A DNA stretch of 64,000 nt. It comes from Sparassis latifolia (taxonomy: Eukaryota > Basidiomycota > Agaricomycetes > Polyporales > Sparassidaceae). How positions within the stretch are numbered: position 1 is the stretch's first letter; each line of letters begins with the position of its first letter. Below are positions 24,601-35,880 of the stretch, in pieces. The DNA lies in assembly GCA_018466975.1 (NCBI GenBank), contig CM031558.1, positions 2,418,001 to 2,482,000 on the forward strand. The letters run 5' to 3'. Under the pieces are notes generated by a model. It was not told the origin of the DNA, made no database searches, and saw only the letters and a program-made list of their open reading frames with translations. A program made the translations under genes and the position numbers.

Positions 24601-26896
24601 GGTGAGACGCAGCACAAATCCGACTTCGCCCTTGGCAGAAATCGCCAAAGCGGAGGAATCGGTCGCGGCAGTTCCCGCGGTAACATCCAGATTGCCTCCG
24701 GTTATACGTAAGCCTTCTGGCGCACGTGCCCCGGCAGCCAGAATGCCAGCCTTCAAGCAGAGTTCTTTCACACAGAGTCCAACCGAGCTGCACGAACACG
24801 ACGAGCACGACGACATGAGCGGTTCCGAAGAGGCAAACGTGCAGCTTGCACCGCCAGCTGGGCAGTCGAGTACGAGCTTCGAGGACCATGCCGACGCGCT
24901 GGCGGCGCTCACGTTCCTCGAGCAAGAGGACGCGCTCACGTCTCCTCAGAAGCCCTCGTCAACCCGGTCACCTGCTCCATTGCCCGAAGTCATTAAAACT
25001 CCCGCGAGCCCATCCGCAGCCCCTGCTGAACCTGTATACAAGTCCTCGTTTGCACCCTCTAGACAAGCAGCCGAGCGCAAAGCCAAGACACAAGCACAGC
25101 AGGCTGCGCACCAAATCGCTGTCAACCGCCCAGGGAAGGCGAACGGCAAGGCGAGGTCGGGAAATCAAGGAAGCAAGGGTTGGGCGGAGAGCAGCGAGGA
25201 GGAGGAAGAGGAAGAAGAGGAAGAGGACGATGAAGATGCGGATTCTGACACCGCACCACCCCACGCTCGGTCAGCGGGACGGACCAACAGTCTCTGACAG
25301 GGTCTTTGACACCTGGTGGACCCGGTCGCCCTGTGTACGGCCAACAGGGCGGGGGAACATCTCCCGCACGATCTGCTGTCGATGTTAATGCTGGTGCCTA
25401 TCCTCAACCCAGGCGTCCGCCACGAGAGCTGCCTCAGTTGCCTGGTCAGAGGTCTGCAGGTAAATATGATGGTAGTTCTTTTCCTTAATATCACTCATAT
25501 TTCTCGCGCAGGTGAACAAGAAGAATTCTACGGCCCTGCGTCGCGCCGTCTTACGTCCGCTCCGTACCCAGAAGCTGGTCGTGGAAGTTTCATGGAGGGC
25601 CCCCGACGACTTCCGTCCCCTCAGTCTCAGTTTCGTCCCCAATCTGAATATCCTCAGCCTCAGCCACCAGCTGCTCGTCACACCATATGGAGTCAAGTTC
25701 TCGATCCTGGAAGATCTGCGGGATCTGCGCCTCCCGATTCTACGCAAGGCCGAGAAACGTTTGTGCAGCTTGAACCCTCCCAGGCCATGACCAAGGCGTT
25801 TACACCTCACGGTCTACTTTCGGCTGGTCTGCAGGACAAGCAAGATAGATCTGCCAAACGCCAAGAAGAACTTGCCAGAGAGACCGGCGCGTCGCTCATC
25901 AATGTGCCTAACAAACCTCCTCCACCACAGACAGGTCTGCTCGGCGCTGTTACAGCCCACGAACGCGAGCGCAAACGCGAAGGCGGTATTGGCGCTGCAT
26001 TGACCGAACGCGAGCGCGAGAAGCGCATGGCGGAGGAGAGGCAGCGTAAATTGGACGACCTTCAGCGCCAGCAGCTTGATCAGATGCAACAAGGCGGATC
26101 CATGTACGGCGGCATGGTGCCTCAGATGACGGGTTACACTCCTATGATGAACCCGATGATGATGAGCATGAACCCGATGATGACCGGAGGATGGGGTTAC
26201 CCTGGGATGATGCCTAGTTTCGCCAACCCCCAGATGTTCGCTGCTCAGCAGGCCGCTGCGCAGGCTTACCAGCAGGCGATGATGGCATTCACCGCGGGCC
26301 AAGGCGAAGGTGGAGGTCCTACTCCCCTTAATCCTATGATGACTGGCGGGAGTATGGGGATGGGTGGAATGGACCCGCGTCTGTCGATGATGGGCATGCC
26401 CGTGATGAACACCGGCATGGGCATGAACCCTGGTATGATGGGTCCTGGCATGGGTATGAACAATACCGGGATGGGTATGAACAATACCGGGATGGGTATG
26501 AACCCTGGCATGGGTATGAACCCTGGCATGGGCATGAACCCTGGCATGGGCATGAATCCGGGGATGGGCATGAGTCCGAGTCCAGGGATGGGCATGAGTC
26601 CGAGTCCGGGGATGGGCATGAGTCCTGGCATGGGTATGGGTATGGGAGACTCAATGGGCATGGGCATGGGCATGGGTATGGGCATGCAGTCGACTGGCAA
26701 CTTCGACGCGCCCTTCTCATCCGGGTTCGACGGTGCTATGCGCCCCGTCAGCGAAGCCGGTGGACCAGGCCAGCGGCCATTCTCATCGCAGAACAGCGCC
26801 CCGGGTCGGCAAGGCTCCCCTGCTACTGGATCACGGCCTGCTGGCTCTGGCGGAGAGGCTGCACGGGGACCAGCCGGTGCGCCACCGATGTCTTGA
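21650..26896 (+). CDS. PH-domain protein of the Caf120/Skg3 family
   Basis: This is a very large Ser/Pro-rich protein. Exon 1 (21650-22399) is disordered and leads into HPEIKSIVDLTIAHAHKIYYSGPL and a split PH domain (WAQLGGTTLSVWD, YINVTDS, then NVLTLNTAGSNLLLFSCPS, WAVALRLSAWEKSRLEEIY). A second conserved region follows (GWVRIRIAGQTDWKQMWMVV, RPEWISRSTLMKIEGQLG, LFLDRELAEVLDVRDERTSF). Caf120 and Skg3 are yeast PH proteins linked to CCR4-NOT and the bud site. Later parts hold an acidic run, a coiled Arg/Glu/Gln segment (HERERKREGGIG) and a Met-Gly-rich tail. Clear introns lie at 23235-23285, 23393-23444 and 25460-25511. The frame changes by one base near 24360-24383 and again near 25294 without usable introns; both look like missing single bases. 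The intron near 22690-22750 has an uncertain acceptor. Confidence 0.75.
26410..26688 (+). repeat. Met-Gly-rich low-complexity coding repeat
   Basis: The coding sequence iterates GGCATGGGTATGAAC-like units, giving GMGMNPGMGMNPG, GMGMSPSP and finally GMGMGMGMGM. Units vary at third positions, so this is an older repeat under protein-level constraint or ongoing slippage. It lies in the C-terminal tail of the PH-domain protein. Confidence 0.9.
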
Positions 26897-27383
26897 TGAT
26901 TTCTTCTCGTACGATGGGGCTTTTGGTTCTTCCTCATATATGTCCGGGACAGTGTCTTTGCATAGACTCTTGCGCCATCATATGTAAGTTACATCGGCAT
27001 CTTTCCTTCTTTTATTAATACTCCAGCTCTTGGTCATACGTCTACATCATATGCATAGTATCTTGCTACAAAATCACTCATACGTACTATTGTCGAGTCA
27101 TATTTGTCGATATATATACATCTGGATATTCTTCGCTTTCCGTGTTGTGCTTACGACTTTGAGGCGTGAGCGTGACACAATCCCGTGACCAACGCGTGAC
27201 TCCGGTCAAGACGCGTCTGACTCAAACGCAGCGTCACATAGCACAGCTTTCAGCGAGCTTGGCTCGTCCACACAACCCCGCAGATCACATTTTCCGTTGT
27301 TACATGGTTTTGGAACAAGTACTCTCTGGACAGATATCTCATTTGGTCGAAATTTGACTCTGCTAGGCTGGAGCTCGGTGAGA
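26897..27383. other. Intergenic; 3' end and RAD2 promoter
   Basis: AT-rich sequence (TCGATATATATACATC near 27110) follows the PH-domain gene and precedes the RAD2 start. No coding evidence was seen. Confidence 0.5.
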
Positions 27384-30300
27384 ATGGGTGTCAAGTCACT
27401 GTGGTCTCTTTTGGATCCAGTCGGCAGACCGGTACTGTACGTATCTTCTCCGTCGCGGTAGTCCAATGTATTGACAGTGGATGCGCAGACTCGAGACGAT
27501 GGAAGGGAAAGCTATGGCTATTGATTCAAGTATCTGGATATACCAATTCCAAGCAACGATGCGCGACAAGGAAGGCCGCGGATTGGTTAACGCGCATGTG
27601 CTGGGTTTCCTGCGCCGTATCTGCAAACTTTTATTCTACGGCATCCAGCCGGTGTTCGTCTTTGATGGAGGCGCACCCACTTTGAAGAGGGCGACTATTG
27701 TACGCAGTCCATTTATCCAGCATAGGCGCAGCGCTAACTCAGGCTGAACAGGCCGAGCGGAAGAAGAAAAAGAGCGGTGCTGCGATCAGCCATGCGAAGC
27801 TTGCAGAAAGGTTACTTGCTGCACAGATGAGACGGGAAGCACTCGGTCACGTTCAGGCCAAGTCGTGAGTGAAAACCTTCGCACTCAAATGGCTCATTGA
27901 CAAGACGGTTTATAGCTCCGATGGCAAGGGGAAAGGCAAAGCGCCTGCAGGTCCGGTCACTCTGGATGAGAACACTGTCTACCTGGAGGATCTCGATGAA
28001 AATACTCCTAGAACTCCCCCAAAGAAAGTTCCGCAGGACGGAGGGCAGCCTTCACCTCCATCGTCCAAGAAGAAGTCCCGCTGGCAGGATCACGATCCCT
28101 ACAAACTCCCAGAGGTAAATCTTGAGGACGTTATCGCCAAAGCGACTCGTTCGTCGGTTCCTGACCCACGCCTTGCGACGGAAGAAGAACTGAGCGCGTT
28201 CATCGAAGAGATGCGTCCGGAAGATTTCGATGTCACGTCTCCCGCATTCCACGAACTACCGACAGAAGTCAAGTATGAAATTGTAGGCGATTTGAGGCTC
28301 AAGTCTCGTCAGACGTCTTATAAACGTCTCCAAAACATGTTGAGGAATGCGAAGACACCTCTTGACTTCTCTAAGGAGCAAATCAAGAATTTGAAGCAGC
28401 GCAACTCTCTGACCCAGCAGCTACTCGTAACCACCGACAGTATCGGTAAGGCTCATGTCCAAATCCCCATCCGGATCGCGAGCGAACGAAATCGAGAGTA
28501 CTTGCTAGTCAAGAACGAGGGGGAAGGTGGCGGTTGGGTGCTGGGCATACGCGACGAGGGTACCCAATCGAAGCCAATCGAAATCGACCAAAACCAGGAG
28601 AAGGTAGAGGAAAAAGAGGGCAGCGATGACGATGAAAATATGGAAGAAGTGGATATGTATGTCTATTCACCCTCGATTATCGTTCCCGTAGATGTATCTC
28701 ACTCTTCTGAAGATCCGCGAAAAACACGCCGTATGACTTAGACCTAAGAGAACTTCGAAGGGGTCAAGCATTAACTGCTCTCGCCAAGCGATACACGCCG
28801 AAGAAGTTAGCTCCTCTTACTACAAAGATCAAGAAACCCAAGCCCAGGTCCCAACCGTTATTCGCGCCCGATGAGGATGAGGAACCGGCGGTCCAAGCGT
28901 CGGAGGACGACGGCGAGCTTTCTCTGGCCATACAGCAGTCACTAGTGTATGAGGAAGAGTCCAACCTGCGAAGAGCCCTGGAAGCATCGAGATCTGAGAT
29001 GGCTAGCTCTTATGGATCAAACATTGGCGCGTCGACATCGAGCTCTACTTCAGCACTTGCTGGACCCTCCACTCCTCCGCATCATGCGTCCACGTCCCGG
29101 ATAGAAGGCAGGTTATCGATGGACCTTGAATCAGATGATGACGACATGTATGCGTCTCCCACAAGACTAGAGACAGCGTTGTCCATTGGTGGCGCAGGTC
29201 CACTGAGGAGGCCACTCTCACACGCTGCACAGCCAATGGCAAATTCGCCATCTAGTCGACGGCAACCTACGTTTGGCATTCCCACATTGCTGTTACCTCG
29301 ACAGTCGCCGATCTCTGTAGCCCCGCATCCGCCACCAGCAATCACAGTATCGGACTCGGAAGACGACATGGAGGAGGTACCCGTGCCGCCCCCTTCTGCT
29401 CCCTCGTCCGTGCAAAGTGTAGCGAGATTGTCAACAGCGATTATGCAGCTGCCAAGCCCACCTCAACGTCCTCGTTCTCCGTCACCCCTTACTGCTCCCT
29501 TAGAGTCGGACTCTGACGACGATATGCAGGAAGTACTGCCTTCTGTTCCGGCGCAATCAAGATCTCAGCAGTCTGCCGATACGGCAGCGGAGTTTCGACC
29601 AACATCAACACCTGCAACGCCTCTAGCTGCTCCTGAACTAGATATTCACTCGGTGCCTCCACGATTATCAGGCCCATCTACAAATAGAGACACCGGCGAA
29701 GCCTTGGGTGTTCCTCAAGAGCGTTCGCATTCGCCTTCGCCGGCCCTCCAGTTCAAAATTAATTATCATTCAAACGAAGATGAAGGAGCCTCAGGGTCTG
29801 AGAACGAAAACGAGCGTTGGTCTCGCTCTCCATCTCCCACTACCGGGCCTTCTCAAGACAAAACTGCACCCGCAGTGTCTACAGCAGAAGGGTGGGACCC
29901 GGCGGAGGAGATGGACCCGCAGGCTGAGGAAGGCGAATTCGCACGGTTCATATCGCAGGTCAAAGGCAGAGACCTCGACACCGTGAGGCGCGAGATTGAC
30001 GACGAGATCTCTGCGCTGAACCAGCAGAAGAAAGTCGCGATGCGGGATTCGGAAGACATAACACAGCAGATGATTTCGCAGATTATGGTATGTACATCCG
30101 GCATCCTACCAGCATTTGGTGAACTCTATTGACGTATGAATAGATCATGCTACGCCTCTTCGGTATCCCATACATCACAGCGCCCATGGAAGCAGAGGCA
30201 CAATGTGCGGAGCTGCTTGCGCTGAACCTGGTTGACGGTATCATCACAGATGACTCTGACGTATTCCTCTTTGGAGGTATGCGAGTGTTGAAGAATATGT

Positions 30301-31490
30301 TTAATCAGTCCAAGACAGTGGAATGCTTCTTGTTACCGGACCTCGAGCGTGAACTTGGCTTAGACCGCGATAAACTCATACGGTTGGCTTATCTACTGGG
30401 CAGTGATTACACCGACGGCCTTCCTGGGGTTGGTCCCGTCGTTGCTATGGAGCTGCTGAAGGAGTTTCCTGGGCAGGACGGACTTCACAAATTCAAGGAC
30501 TGGTGGCAGAAGATCCAGAGCGGAAGAGACAAGCCCGAGGATACGCAGTCAAAATTCCGCAAGCGTTTCGTGAGTTCTGCTCTGCAATGCTTAGAAATGT
30601 CCAGCGCTTATCTGTGGCTGTAGAAGAAGAGATTTAAAGAACTATATTTGCCGGACGACTGGCCAAACGCTGCTGTCGTGCGTGGCCTCGTTGAACTGGT
30701 AGTAGTATGGAGCTGACCTCACGCAGAGAGACGCGTACCACCATCCGACGGTAGATGAATCCGAAGAACCGTTTAAATGGGGTTTGCCCGACCTGGATGC
30801 CCTTCGCCAGTAAGCACACCAACGAATATGAATTCATGCAGTCAGTAACGAACATCCTGCAGCTTCTTTAACTCAGAGCTGGGGTGGAGTCCCACAAAAG
30901 TGGATGATCTTCTGCTACCGATCATTCACAAGATGGGCAAGCGAGGACAAGTAGATTCGAAGCTATCTTTCCTTCTAATCCTCACGTCACTCACTTCTTG
31001 CCTTCAGAGTTCTGCAATGAACAAGCAAGGAAATCTGAATAGTTTCTTTGATGTTCCTATAGGTGGTGCCCACGCGCCTAGGAAGCGGCAAGCATACGGC
31101 AGCAAGCGTCTTCAAGATGTTCTCACCGACTTCAGAAAAAAACGCGACCAAGCGGAGCGTGTTCCGGGTGCCTCCGCTGACTCAGGCGAAGAGTCGGCAG
31201 AGAAGCCAGCGAAGAAAAGGAAGACAAATGGCGCCAAGGTCAAAGGCAAGGAACGTACTGCTCGTGGTAAGACCGCTCGAGGAGGGAAAGCAAGGAAGTC
31301 CAGGAAACGGAAACAGTCGACTGCGGCAAGTGAGGAAGACCAGAATGATCAGGACGCTGTGGTGCCCGCACAGACGAACAGCCCTCCCCCGTTGTCGGTC
31401 AATCTACGACCTCGTCCTAAACCCAAACCTGCGTATAAGGAAGGGATAACTGAGCCGGCCTCGGACGATGGTGACATTGATGATAGTTGA
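27384..31490 (+). CDS. RAD2: Nucleotide-excision-repair endonuclease Rad2/XPG
   Basis: Rad2/XPG makes the 3' incision at bulky DNA lesions. Ten exons (27384-27436, 27489-27699, 27752-27864, 27916-28656, 28749-30087, 30144-30569, 30624-30677, 30727-30809, 30863-30950, 31008-31490) give 1196 residues in frame. The N-region starts [17 protein letters not shown] with the [13 protein letters not shown] and [13 protein letters not shown] acidic residues. A long acidic, Ser-rich spacer follows, including [13 protein letters not shown]. The I-region reads [21 protein letters not shown] with [11 protein letters not shown], then [15 protein letters not shown], the helix-hairpin-helix. The C-terminus contains QGNLNSFFD, an exact QxxLxxFF PCNA-binding box, followed by basic KKRKTN and RKSRKRK stretches likely to be nuclear signals. 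The exon 4/5 junction (AAG acceptor at 28748) is the least certain. Confidence 0.95.
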
Positions 31491-31808
31491 CGCCTTGTAT
31501 GGAGAGCTCTCTGGTCCCTGTTCGGCCAGTGGATAGAATCATGATATTATCCTAATTGTCGTAGTTGAGCCTACCACACCAACTTGTATGCATCACTGCT
31601 ATTGCACAGCATGCGCACAGACTTGGTTGAGACACCACTTCATGTCTTGGCAGGCTCCATGTAACACGCTTCATCTGGACAGTCGGTGTTCGGAAGTGGT
31701 CATAGTGGCGAGTCTTGAGGCTCCTGAAGGCGCCTCGAGCTCTATTAAGACAGCCCACGCGTCGATTCGGATTGCAGATAGTTGGCTTAAGTCCGATACA
31801 GTAAAAAG
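31491..31808. other. Short convergent intergenic region
   Basis: This lies between the 3' ends of RAD2 (plus) and the NDUFB8-like gene (minus). No coding signal was recognised. Confidence 0.5.
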
Positions 31809-32381
31809 CTAATCCTCATCGGACTCATCCTCCGGGTTTGCCTGTGATTTGGAATCAGGACAGTGGAGGGCGCTCAGCTTGGATAAATAACCGACCTTGT
31901 TCTCCTCGAGCCCACCCAGCTCCTTCACCAAACCAGAATATGGATATTCACGAGGAACCGCTGGTCTGGCTGGCACGAGGTAGTTGACCACCACACCGAA
32001 AGTAACAAAGCCGAGAGTTGCAATTGTGAACTGACGGAGCGCGGTTTTGGGCGGCAGGGGTGAGACATCGGGACCCCACATCGACAGCACTTCCTCCTCC
32101 TCGTGGAGCTACGAGACACGTCAGGCCGGAAAGCTGCATATAAGGGAATTGATGCGCACTGTATCGCCAAAGTTGCGTCGCATTTGCGGGTCCTCCCACC
32201 CCTTTGGAGGGAGAAGCTGTCGCGAGATGTATGGTAGTTGCGGGTAGCCCGCGAGCTGGGGATCCTCGTCGCGCTTGACAGCCACCGGCGTTGCGTACGT
32301 ACGCAAACGGGGTGATAGACAAAGAGGCCGCGTTGCACCGCGAAGGGCCGCAGCCCGCGCGTTGACGATAGTTGTCTGCAT
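31809..32381 (-). CDS. NADH dehydrogenase (complex I) subunit, NDUFB8-like
   Basis: Two exons (32381-32160 and 32108-31809, 51-nt intron) give 173 residues. The start MQTTIVNARAAALRG plus Arg-rich sequence up to RTYATPV is a mitochondrial presequence. The body has YPQLPYISRQLLPPKGWEDPQMRRNFGDT and LHEEEEVLSMWGPD, one membrane span (FTIATLGFVTFGVVVNYLVP), then RPAVPREYPYSGLVKELGG, in the order seen in NDUFB8, the Neurospora 20.1-kDa accessory subunit of the complex I membrane arm. The C-terminus is acidic. The accessory role in respiratory complex I assembly in the inner membrane is family knowledge. Confidence 0.87.
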
Positions 32382-32744
32382 GACGGTGAAGGTGTTCACC
32401 GCGGGGAGATACGATTCACTTACCAAAACCATTATTTTCTGCCAACACTTACAGTAGCCGGCAAGTAAATGGACATTTCTCGGATTTTCACAGTAGCCTT
32501 TAGACAATTGCAACCTTCACGGGTAACTACTAGGCAGCACAGCTAAATTCCTAATTTCTGGTACCATTCTGTGGAGCGTGGGGTGCGTTGCGGAGATGAT
32601 CTTTTCTTGCAAGATGTAATCGAGGGAAGCTTGCCGACCTCGCCGTCGCTCTTATTACTCACAATCCCTCGTGGTATTCGGCGGTGCGCCGTACATTTTC
32701 GCTTTCTATAGCAGCCGAACAGGATTTTTCCCCACATCCATTCC

Positions 32745-34587
32745 ATGCATACGCTCGAGGGTGCCGGAGTCAGCGTGGACGTGCAGGACCAGCTCCTCAA
32801 GGAAAGAACGCGTAAACGCAAGCCAGGAGTCATACCCTATCCAGTACAGTACTCGGAAGAACAATTGGTCTAGTGAGTCTCACTGGCAAGACTTACGACA
32901 TCTAGCTGCCAGTGCTTAATGACCCACCTGTAGTGACAATTGGAACAATTTGTTCCTAACCAGTCTACGTCGAAGTCTCACGATGCACCGCTCCGACACG
33001 CCACCTTCGACGGTGCTGGATCTGGGTTGTGGGGACGGCCTGTGGATAGTCGAGGCCGCTAAGACATGGCCTGTGGGTAGTCTTCGTGCTGTGGCGCGAC
33101 TGGCATTGACATAGATTTTATTGAGTAGACCAGCACTTTTGTTGGGTTCGACATGGTGCATAATCAACCAAACCTGAGCCTCAAGAGCTTGGGTTTAGAG
33201 GGTGTTGCCGAACGCGTTACTTGGGTTCACGGCAATTTGTATGTACTTCATGGATGTGCTTACAACCTTGTCTTAATAGCACATAAGGTTGGAAGAATTG
33301 CCGTTCCAATCGGAGCAATTTGACTTCGTCCGTATATGCTGTATTGGGCTTGGTGTTCCAGAGGATGAGTGGCAGTATTTATTAGAGGTAAACTACATCC
33401 TCCAATGTGTTACTTCATGGCTATGCTCATGTAGTCAAATTGCAGGAAGTTGCTCGAGTCATGGTGCCAGGTGGTGTCATTGAGGTGTGTCTCCTATGGC
33501 TATGTTATCACACTAACTAACTGAATCTGACTTGAAGATAATAGAGGAAGACCTAATATTTCCCTGCGGTCCTCCTCACAGGCGAGACGATCTACTTGAC
33601 CCCAATTTTGATGTACATGCTATGCCGGGTCATGGCGGCAGTTCGTCGTCATTGAACTACTCACCGTCGCAGTCTACGAGTTCGTCAACTCAAGGACTTA
33701 TTCCTCTGTCCAGTGGTCCGAGCTCTCCTCCGAGACAGCTCGATATTCCGAACAGCATGGACTTGGCGTATAACCAGCCATCAACTCAAGACCCTGATGT
33801 ATCACTTGATCCTCAAGACCATTCCAAACTGAAGCTGGCTTGGGAAGAGATGCTCCAGAGCAGATTTCTCACACCAAGGCTACTTTCGGTCCTCCCCTTC
33901 TACATGTCGTCTTGTTTTCGTAACATCCAGACGCACCCCACGCTGCACATCGCACTGCCACCGAACTCGCACCTCGAGAATGGCACGTATATAAGCCCAC
34001 GTCAGCAATACGACGAATCTGCTGATATCTCCGCGCTGTTCTCGGAGCTCAAGCGGTATGCAGTTCGTTGGTCTTCGGAGTCTCGCCCGGACAATTCTTC
34101 GTTACGCTCAAAGCAATCGTCGATTGCGACGATCTCCCAGTGGGCGTCGATCCATCTTGCACGCTCTGTGCAGATGATCCGCGGGTGCAAAAGAGCCATA
34201 TGGGATGAATACAGGGAGCTTAAGACGCCAAACGACAAGTCCGATTCAAGCAGTCAAGGCGAGGTCCCTTCGAAACACGATGAATTCGAGGCAGCTTGGG
34301 CGAACTGGGAAAAGTCGGTGCTAACTTTTTTTGTTATCTTACTCAGTGGTGACGTATTATTATTCATTAGTGATATGAAGGACCGTATGGCCATGCGCAG
34401 CAAGCTGCAGGAGGCCTTTTCGTGGGACGAACCACCAGGCGAGCGCCCCGGTTGGAGAGTCTGGCGCGAGTGTGCAGGCGACTTGGAGTTGCCAGACACG
34501 GATCCGCTTCCCACACCGCCGAGTCTCTGCAGATCGTTGCGTAGTTTCGTTGGCTGGAAGCCTGAGAATGCTGCACACAGCCTCTAG
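32745..34587 (+). CDS. SAM-dependent methyltransferase domain protein
   Basis: Seven exons (32745-32872, 32934-33072, 33129-33238, 33288-33387, 33446-33484, 33538-34313, 34371-34587) join to 502 residues. A class I methyltransferase fold is visible: motif I VLDLGCGDGLWIVEAA (glycine-rich SAM loop), an acidic residue in FVGFDMV, the GNLLEELPF and FDFVRICCIGLGVP region, and EEVARVMVPGGVIEIIEEDL. The C-terminal half is Ser/Pro-rich and then helical (WASIHLARSVQMIRGCKRAIW), as in large basidiomycete methyltransferases of unknown substrate. The last intron (34314-34370, GTCGGT donor) is 57 nt, so the frame is open with or without it. Splicing gives WENDMKDR, which fits a conserved tail better than the hydrophobic read-through. 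The start could lie further upstream. Confidence 0.78.
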
Positions 34588-34899
34588 TTGGACTTCCTTA
34601 GCTTGCGGACAGTCGGATGGATTGGGCTGGCCCACACACACATATTATATGCCTGTGGAGGGCGGCTAAATGTATTGTAGTGCGACCATATATACCGCAG
34701 GCTACATCGGAATTTACTTATCCTCATATAAAGGTCTTGCTGAGGTCTCGAGCCCGCTCATTGCAAAGTTGCAACTGGTGCACGCAACTCTGACTTGTCG
34801 CGCAATAAATATTGATCGGCGTGACGGGTGTGACCAGGCGCGGAGTCGCGCTCTTCGATCGCGACTGTGACGAGGATATCGGTACGTAGTGACGAAATT
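34588..34899. other. Intergenic between methyltransferase and COQ9
   Basis: No coding signal was seen. It contains the 3' end of the methyltransferase gene and the promoter of COQ9. Confidence 0.5.
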
Positions 34900-35745
34900 A
34901 TGTCCAGGTAAGAATCGTGTAGTTCCGCGATGGTTGTTCTACAATTAATGATAATGTATAGGAACGTGTTGTTGCAACTCGCGCTGCCGCTGGTGGAAAC
35001 CCATGGGTTCACCCGCCAAGTTTTGGCACGCTCCGTCCTATCTCTCCCGACACACGAGGAGCCACTTTCAGAGACTGCCGTGTCAGCCCTTTTTGGAAAT
35101 GGATCAGATGCGCGTAGAACGCTCATAAACGCATGGTTGGATGATGCGCGCAGACAGATGAAGTCGGCGCCGTCACCAGCGCTGAAAGATGTTCTCGCCT
35201 TCCGGTTGAGGTTCAACGAACCCGTTCTGAGCCACTTGCCCGAGGTGAGTGTGGTCATTGCTCTGCTAGAGGATCCAAAAAATATAACCTTGATATTCAG
35301 GCATTTGCGCTACTGGCATCGCCGTCCACAGCTTTCCCTCCTCTAGATCCAATGCCGGCGCTAAAGCATGCGGCGAAAGTCGCGGACGAGGCGTGTTATA
35401 TCTCAGGCGACACAACGGTCGGGGTATGTGTTCATGGATTCTCAGAGGCTCTGGAAGTTGAGCATTAGATTTCAGAATGCCTGGTATGCCCGGAGAGCGT
35501 CCCTTGCCGCCATCTATGCAGCAGCAGGTATGCTTCGTGCTTACCTTTGGTATCTAACTTCTAATGAAGTCTTGTGCACAACAGAACTTCACCAGCTCAC
35601 TTCTCCACACACAGCGTACACCTTTTTGGACGGCTTACTTGACACGTCCTCCAAGGTTGAATCGTCTCTCGGCGAGGCCGATTTATTCGCAAGCTACATT
35701 GGGCGTAGCTGGGCAGGTATCATCAAGAGCAGAGGGATTTTTTGA
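34900..35745 (+). CDS. COQ9: Ubiquinone biosynthesis protein COQ9
   Basis: COQ9 is a lipid-binding, TetR-fold protein of the mitochondrial coenzyme Q synthome that presents quinone intermediates to the hydroxylase COQ7. Five exons (34900-34907, 34962-35244, 35301-35423, 35476-35527, 35585-35745) give 208 residues. The first coding exon is only 8 nt (ATG TCC AG). Family motifs are LPLVETHGFTRQVLARSVLSL, ETAVSALFGNGSDARRTLI, FNEPVLSHLPEAFALLASP, ALKHAAKVADEAC, NAWYARRASLAAIYAAAELHQ and the C-terminal SYIGRSWAGIIKSRGIF. No separate presequence is evident with this start (MSRNVLLQ), so import may rely on the amphipathic N-terminal helix, or a longer 5' exon was missed. Confidence 0.92.
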
Positions 35746-35880
35746 TGCTTCGACGATTCAAATGCGTGGTGCGTGTATTGTGTGACCATTATTGCCTCGC
35801 AGACCATCTAATTTGTACCACGGCGGGAATTACTTACAATCCTCAGAAAATTTAATAACGAGACGGTCTAACAATCTTGA

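Noticed and set aside
24383..25297. A separate gene starting inside the PH-domain gene
   Set aside because: There is no good ATG with promoter context, and the sequence before and after the frame change is compositionally continuous. A missing base is simpler.
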